Source of the DNA: PZPK01 sp047628385
Lineage (GTDB): Bacteria; Pseudomonadota; Gammaproteobacteria; Pseudomonadales; Oleiphilaceae
Length of the DNA stretch: 8,943 bases
Direction: 5' to 3'
Assembly: GCA_047628385.1 (NCBI GenBank)
Contig: JBLHVH010000140.1
Location: forward strand, 1 to 8,943
A program made the translations under genes and the position numbers. Numbering within the stretch: the first letter of the stretch is position 1; the number at the start of each line of letters is the position of its first letter. The notes under the pieces were generated by a model, which saw only the letters and a program-made list of their open reading frames with translations, was not told the origin of the DNA and searched no databases. Below, one piece after another: positions 5,453 to 8,943 of the stretch.

Positions 5453-8400
5453 TTATAGGTCTTCTTCTATGTTAAACGGCGCAATGACTATATCTAAAAG
5501 GTCATAATCAGAAACTGTTGAGCCTTGGATATAATCAAGGCTCAGTTTTTTCATGCGCTGAAAACAAATAGCGGAATCCACTGAACACGCAATCACTTCT
5601 TTACCTAAATAATGAGCAACCTCGGTAATAGAGTCAGTAGCTGTCTCATCCGTCTCCGTCTCATTCATTGATGCCATAAAGCTCTCATCAATTTTTATCA
5701 TATCAACCGGCAAGGCTTTGAGTTGAGAAAAAGGAGAGCGATTAGTACCAAAATGATCTAAACAAAAATGAAACCCTTTCACCATCAAATGTTTCATCAT
5801 ATCCGCAGCAGCATGTATGTTTTCAATTTCTGAACTATCATAGATATCAAACCAAACATGCTCAGCATCAAGACTGCCATCCTCAACCAGTTGAAGTAAC
5901 CAATCCTTAAATTTGTCATCTTTAAAAGCATAAGCACTCAATTTTATGTGGACAATTTGAATAGCGTCCCAGGCTGCCTCTTTGTGCTCTTTCTTAAGTA
6001 TTAACTGTTGAATCCACCAACGATCTAACAAACATATATTCTCCTCATCCTCTGGCTCGAATGATGCGCCACTACCCACGACAGAACACACTAGATCATA
6101 TTGTTCTCCGTAGATTGATTTATCTGAAATAGAAATAATTTTTTGCGCATATATTTCAAGGTTTAATTCTGAAGCAGGAATATCTAATGCATTGTCACTC
6201 AAATCACCTTGAGGGAGAGCAGCGCTATTATCAATTCTATTTTCTAATTCTACTTCTTGCTTTGTTTCTGAAACCAAGGGTAATTTTTTGTCATCAGCTA
6301 ACACGCTATGATGCGCCGACTTTTCCATTTTCTCACTCACAGATGCGATAGCATTATCGATCATCAACTCTGGATTATTAAAACCAAGGTGCGCACTACT
6401 TTCACTCAACTGGAATGATAGACCTGCATGCTCCTGGCATAATTTTGAGAGTTGCTCATTGAAGTAAGAAAATTGTTGTTCTTGGTTATCTATGACGATA
6501 AATATTGCAAAATTACCGGCATCAATTCGACCAATAACAGATGTACTTTCTTTATTTCGACTAAGAATCTCTGAAACAGAGCTCGTCAATTTTGGAGAAA
6601 TAACGGCCGCTTCTGAGTATTCTAAATGTACATACAGAAGATGACATGCAGATGTTCTTGCCCCGGCTTTCATTACCGCCCTTACTTGGCGACAAAATTC
6701 ACGTTTGTTTACCAAGCCGGTAGCACTATCATGGCTGGATTCGTATGCTAATTTGTCATAAACGTCTTTGACCATGTCATCAAGCCCTTGGTTAACGATG
6801 GGTATTTCATAGCTTGAGTCAGGAATCACTTGTTTCGTTTTTAAATAGTTTGCCAGTTTAAAAAGCCCTAGCTCTACCACTTTCATACCCTGATGATTCA
6901 CAAAGACAAATTTACTATATCCTTTTGCGACCCAAACTAAACGCATGTAATGTGATTGACTGTCTTTACGTCTGAATTGGACCCACGCTCCTGGCTGAAA
7001 AGATTTTACGCGCAGAATCCAATGTTTTAACTCTTTTGAGGTTTTGGTGTTACGACGCACAATATCAGACTCAGTCTCTGGCACGTCTAAAAGCTTAGCT
7101 TTAACACATTCTTGCTCGCCAGTAGGCCCGTTCATTATTAAGGATTTCAATGCATCCCGAATAACAACAGAAGGCTCATCATTCCCTGAAACTAACTTTA
7201 AGCCTGCTTGAACCCTAGGTAGAATAGCTTTTACATCTAATGGTGTTGTGGGATCATTGCCAAAAGAAATCAAATTATCCAAAACGTCCAAAGCATCATT
7301 CCACTCGGGACTGCCCTCTCCTTTTTTTATGTAAACTAACTGAAGTAAGTCTTGCCAACCATTGTCAATTAACGTCAAAACCGCTGGTGGCACACTATAC
7401 TGCTTCAAGCATTCATTTAAAGCTTTGGATACCTCTATTTTTGCTTGTTCTACCTTATGTACACCCTCTGCAGCGGCTGCAACACGTTTTACATTTTTTG
7501 TGTAGTGCTGGTTCTGTTGCGCAACCAGTGCATCCATTTCTTTTAAAACATGATCAAATACAGCAACATCGTGTTCAAATTCTTGAACAACAGTTTTAAC
7601 AAGCATATCTACTTTTTTTCGAATAGTAGGGCTCATTCGATTACCCGTTGCACCAAGCTGTGCAATGCGATTCATTACCGCACGAACTGAACTATTCCTG
7701 TCATCAAAAAAGCGTTCATCCTTTAATAAAACCTTCAACACAGGCACTTCTAGTTTCAATAGATGCTGTTTTGCTTCATCGGATAAGCGGGGATTTTTTT
7801 GCATACTAGCGAAAAACCGATCAACAACGTCTATCGCGACCTGCTGAGTTTCGTCAATACCTTTCTCTTGCGTTTCATTTTGTGACGTTGATGCCACAAG
7901 AGAAAGCTGAATTCGCTCTAACAAACTCGACCTATCTTCATGTGAAACTTCACTTTCTGCTGAAGACGCTTGAAGTTCACTTAAACCTTGCTTTAATTCT
8001 GATTCAGAATAATTTTCTTCTGGGGGCACAACACCTAAAGCCGCATCCGATTCGTGTTGACCCACTCTTAACGAACGAACAAGACCCAATACATTTTGGA
8101 ATGCTTTTTCTGCCATTTCATGATTTTGTTTAAAACCTTGTTCTGATTCTTTTGGCGATGAAAACGGCGGTAAAGCACTTACAATACTTTGAGAGTCTGC
8201 TGACTGATAGGTTTCTGGCATTTCACCTTGATAAAATGACGGTTCGGCACCATAACTGAAAATGGGTTCATCTCGCCTACCTGATTGACTCGAATGATCA
8301 CCAGTCTTAATATTTGCCTCAGAATTACACTCGCTAGTGTTTTCTGCTTCGTCTTCTCTAACTTTGTTTTTCTTATTCGGCTTTTTTCCTTGTAATGGCC

Positions 8401-8943
8401 CGTGCACTCTTTGAGGTAAAACCTTACTCAAATCAAGATCTGGCAAGACCTTATGCCGAATAAGAATATCATTTAACGTTTGATAGAGTGGCTCCAGATG
8501 TACAATCACTTGTTGCTCAAAGCTTCTAAATACCAATCGTTCTAAAACACTCCCCATAGCAAGCCGAGCTAATGACGATTGAAAGGCCCCCACTAATAGA
8601 GAAGGGCCTAATGGGCTTTGATGGTAACGTTTATCACCCACACCAATTGCATCCAGTCGTATTTTCAGGGGCAATAAAAGTGCTCGATAGTTTGTTTCTG
8701 CTTTAGTAATTAACACACGTGATGTTAGCCAGTCTTCGAACTCGCCTTTACCAATTAAAGACAAATCATCTAAAGCCTCTACTTTAGACCCCTTATTTTT
8801 ATTCGTCATGGCTTTGGGGTCTTGAATGGCAGCCATAAAGTTTTTCAGCATCGAGACTTGTTCACGCGTAATTTTATTAGCCGCTTCCATCGTTGAGCTT
8901 GATAATTGGTCTGACGAGGCGGCAACCGCCGCTGCTTTGACTT
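5453..8943 (-). CDS. DUF1631 protein with degenerate GGDEF and EAL domains, start outside window
   Basis: A very large protein of unknown function. The first in-window ATG (8890) gives 1145 residues, but the frame stays open for 17 more codons to the edge and that ATG has no Shine-Dalgarno, so the true start is probably beyond 8943. Numbering from that Met: DUF1631 spans about 48-690, with the typical block FEDWLTSRVLITKAETNYR (51-69), SPLGPSLL, PLYQTLNDILIRHKVLPDL (134-152), a Ser/Glu/Gln-rich linker (165-345), DRFFASMQKNPRLS (357-370), and a beta-rich end (GAWVQFR, FVFVNHQGMKVVELGL). A GGDEF-like domain follows (DSATGLVNKREF 721-732), with signature DAGNF (790-794) in place of GGDEF. After a linker (860-905) comes an EAL-like domain (about 908-1140): EAL is QYD (930-932), NLS is KLS (983-985), DDFG is DHFG (1045-1048), and the VIAEGVE-type segment is VIACSVD; KID and QG are retained. 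Neither c-di-GMP synthesis nor hydrolysis is expected. A c-di-GMP sensor or scaffold role is inferred. Confidence 0.85.
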   Translation of the reverse strand, partial: VKAAAVAASSDQLSSSTMEAANKITREQVSMLKNFMAAIQDPKAMTNKNKGSKVEALDDLSLIGKGEFEDWLTSRVLITKAETNYRALLLPLKIRLDAIGVGDKRYHQSPLGPSLLVGAFQSSLARLAMGSVLERLVFRSFEQQVIVHLEPLYQTLNDILIRHKVLPDLDLSKVLPQRVHGPLQGKKPNKKNKVREDEAENTSECNSEANIKTGDHSSQSGRRDEPIFSYGAEPSFYQGEMPETYQSADSQSIVSALPPFSSPKESEQGFKQNHEMAEKAFQNVLGLVRSLRVGQHESDAALGVVPPEENYSESELKQGLSELQASSAESEVSHEDRSSLLERIQLSLVASTSQNETQEKGIDETQQVAIDVVDRFFASMQKNPRLSDEAKQHLLKLEVPVLKVLLKDERFFDDRNSSVRAVMNRIAQLGATGNRMSPTIRKKVDMLVKTVVQEFEHDVAVFDHVLKEMDALVAQQNQHYTKNVKRVAAAAEGVHKVEQAKIEVSKALNECLKQYSVPPAVLTLIDNGWQDLLQLVYIKKGEGSPEWNDALDVLDNLISFGNDPTTPLDVKAILPRVQAGLKLVSGNDEPSVVIRDALKSLIMNGPTGEQECVKAKLLDVPETESDIVRRNTKTSKELKHWILRVKSFQPGAWVQFRRKDSQSHYMRLVWVAKGYSKFVFVNHQGMKVVELGLFKLANYLKTKQVIPDSSYEIPIVNQGLDDMVKDVYDKLAYESSHDSATGLVNKREFCRQVRAVMKAGARTSACHLLYVHLEYSEAAVISPKLTSSVSEILSRNKESTSVIGRIDAGNFAIFIVIDNQEQQFSYFNEQLSKLCQEHAGLSFQLSESSAHLGFNNPELMIDNAIASVSEKMEKSAHHSVLADDKKLPLVSETKQEVELENRIDNSAALPQGDLSDNALDIPASELNLEIYAQKIISISDKSIYGEQYDLVCSVVGSGASFEPEDEENICLLDRWWIQQLILKKEHKEAAWDAIQIVHIKLSAYAFKDDKFKDWLLQLVEDGSLDAEHVWFDIYDSSEIENIHAAADMMKHLMVKGFHFCLDHFGTNRSPFSQLKALPVDMIKIDESFMASMNETETDETATDSITEVAHYLGKEVIACSVDSAICFQRMKKLSLDYIQGSTVSDYDLLDIVIAPFNIEEDL

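Noticed and set aside
5442..5467. Hairpin GAGGAAGA / TCTTCTTC between speD and the DUF1631 gene
   Set aside because: An 8-bp stem with one G-U pair and a 10-nt loop, but no T-run on either side, and it overlaps the 3' end of the DUF1631 gene; probably not an intrinsic terminator.
7240..8133. Three plus-strand open frames (7240-7599, 7665-7847, 7882-8133)
   Set aside because: They lie opposite the DUF1631 coding sequence, which has clear family motifs; their translations look like antisense readings and none has a convincing ribosome site.

Overview
The window looks like chromosomal DNA of an A+T-rich marine-type gammaproteobacterium, near Pseudomonas/Oceanospirillales. The evidence is a CRP protein closer to Pseudomonas Vfr than to enteric CRP, the gene order crp / yhfA-like / speD known from Pseudomonas, an enterobacterial-type AceE N-terminus, and a large DUF1631 protein. 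Genus is not determinable by eye; a relative of Oleispira or Bermanella is only a guess.

Layout, left to right. (1) Positions 1-191, minus: the 5' end of aceE (pyruvate dehydrogenase E1), leaving the window on the left. (2) Positions 192-571: a gene-poor regulatory stretch holding a doubtful 68-codon frame that overlaps the aceE start, a 10-bp inverted repeat, a 35-bp near-perfect palindrome and a perfect TATAAT box serving the next gene. (3) 572-1174, plus: a putative exported protein of unknown function. (4) 1177-1776, minus: a TetR-family repressor, divergent from (5) a two-gene glutathione S-transferase operon at 1902-3176 (a generic GST, then a YfcG/Nu-class-like GST). The tetR-GST gap holds a strong sigma70-like promoter overlapped by two 19-bp tandem repeats, the likely operator. 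(6) A terminator at 3183-3216 shared by the GST operon and the convergent crp gene. (7) crp/vfr, minus, divergent from yhfA (OsmC family) and speD (AdoMet decarboxylase, spermidine synthesis). (8) From 5453 to the right edge, minus: a very large DUF1631 protein ending in GGDEF and EAL domains whose catalytic motifs are all eroded. Its frame stays open to the window edge, so the start lies outside.

The genes fall into housekeeping metabolism (aceE, speD), global cAMP regulation (crp), a self-contained detoxification or redox cassette (tetR plus two GSTs under one operator-promoter), and a probable non-enzymatic c-di-GMP-related or scaffold protein. The most interesting items are the DUF1631-GGDEF-EAL protein, the paired TetR operator, the large palindrome at 470-504, and the small frame plus hairpin ahead of aceE. 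I saw no phage, IS, CRISPR, tRNA or rRNA sequence.
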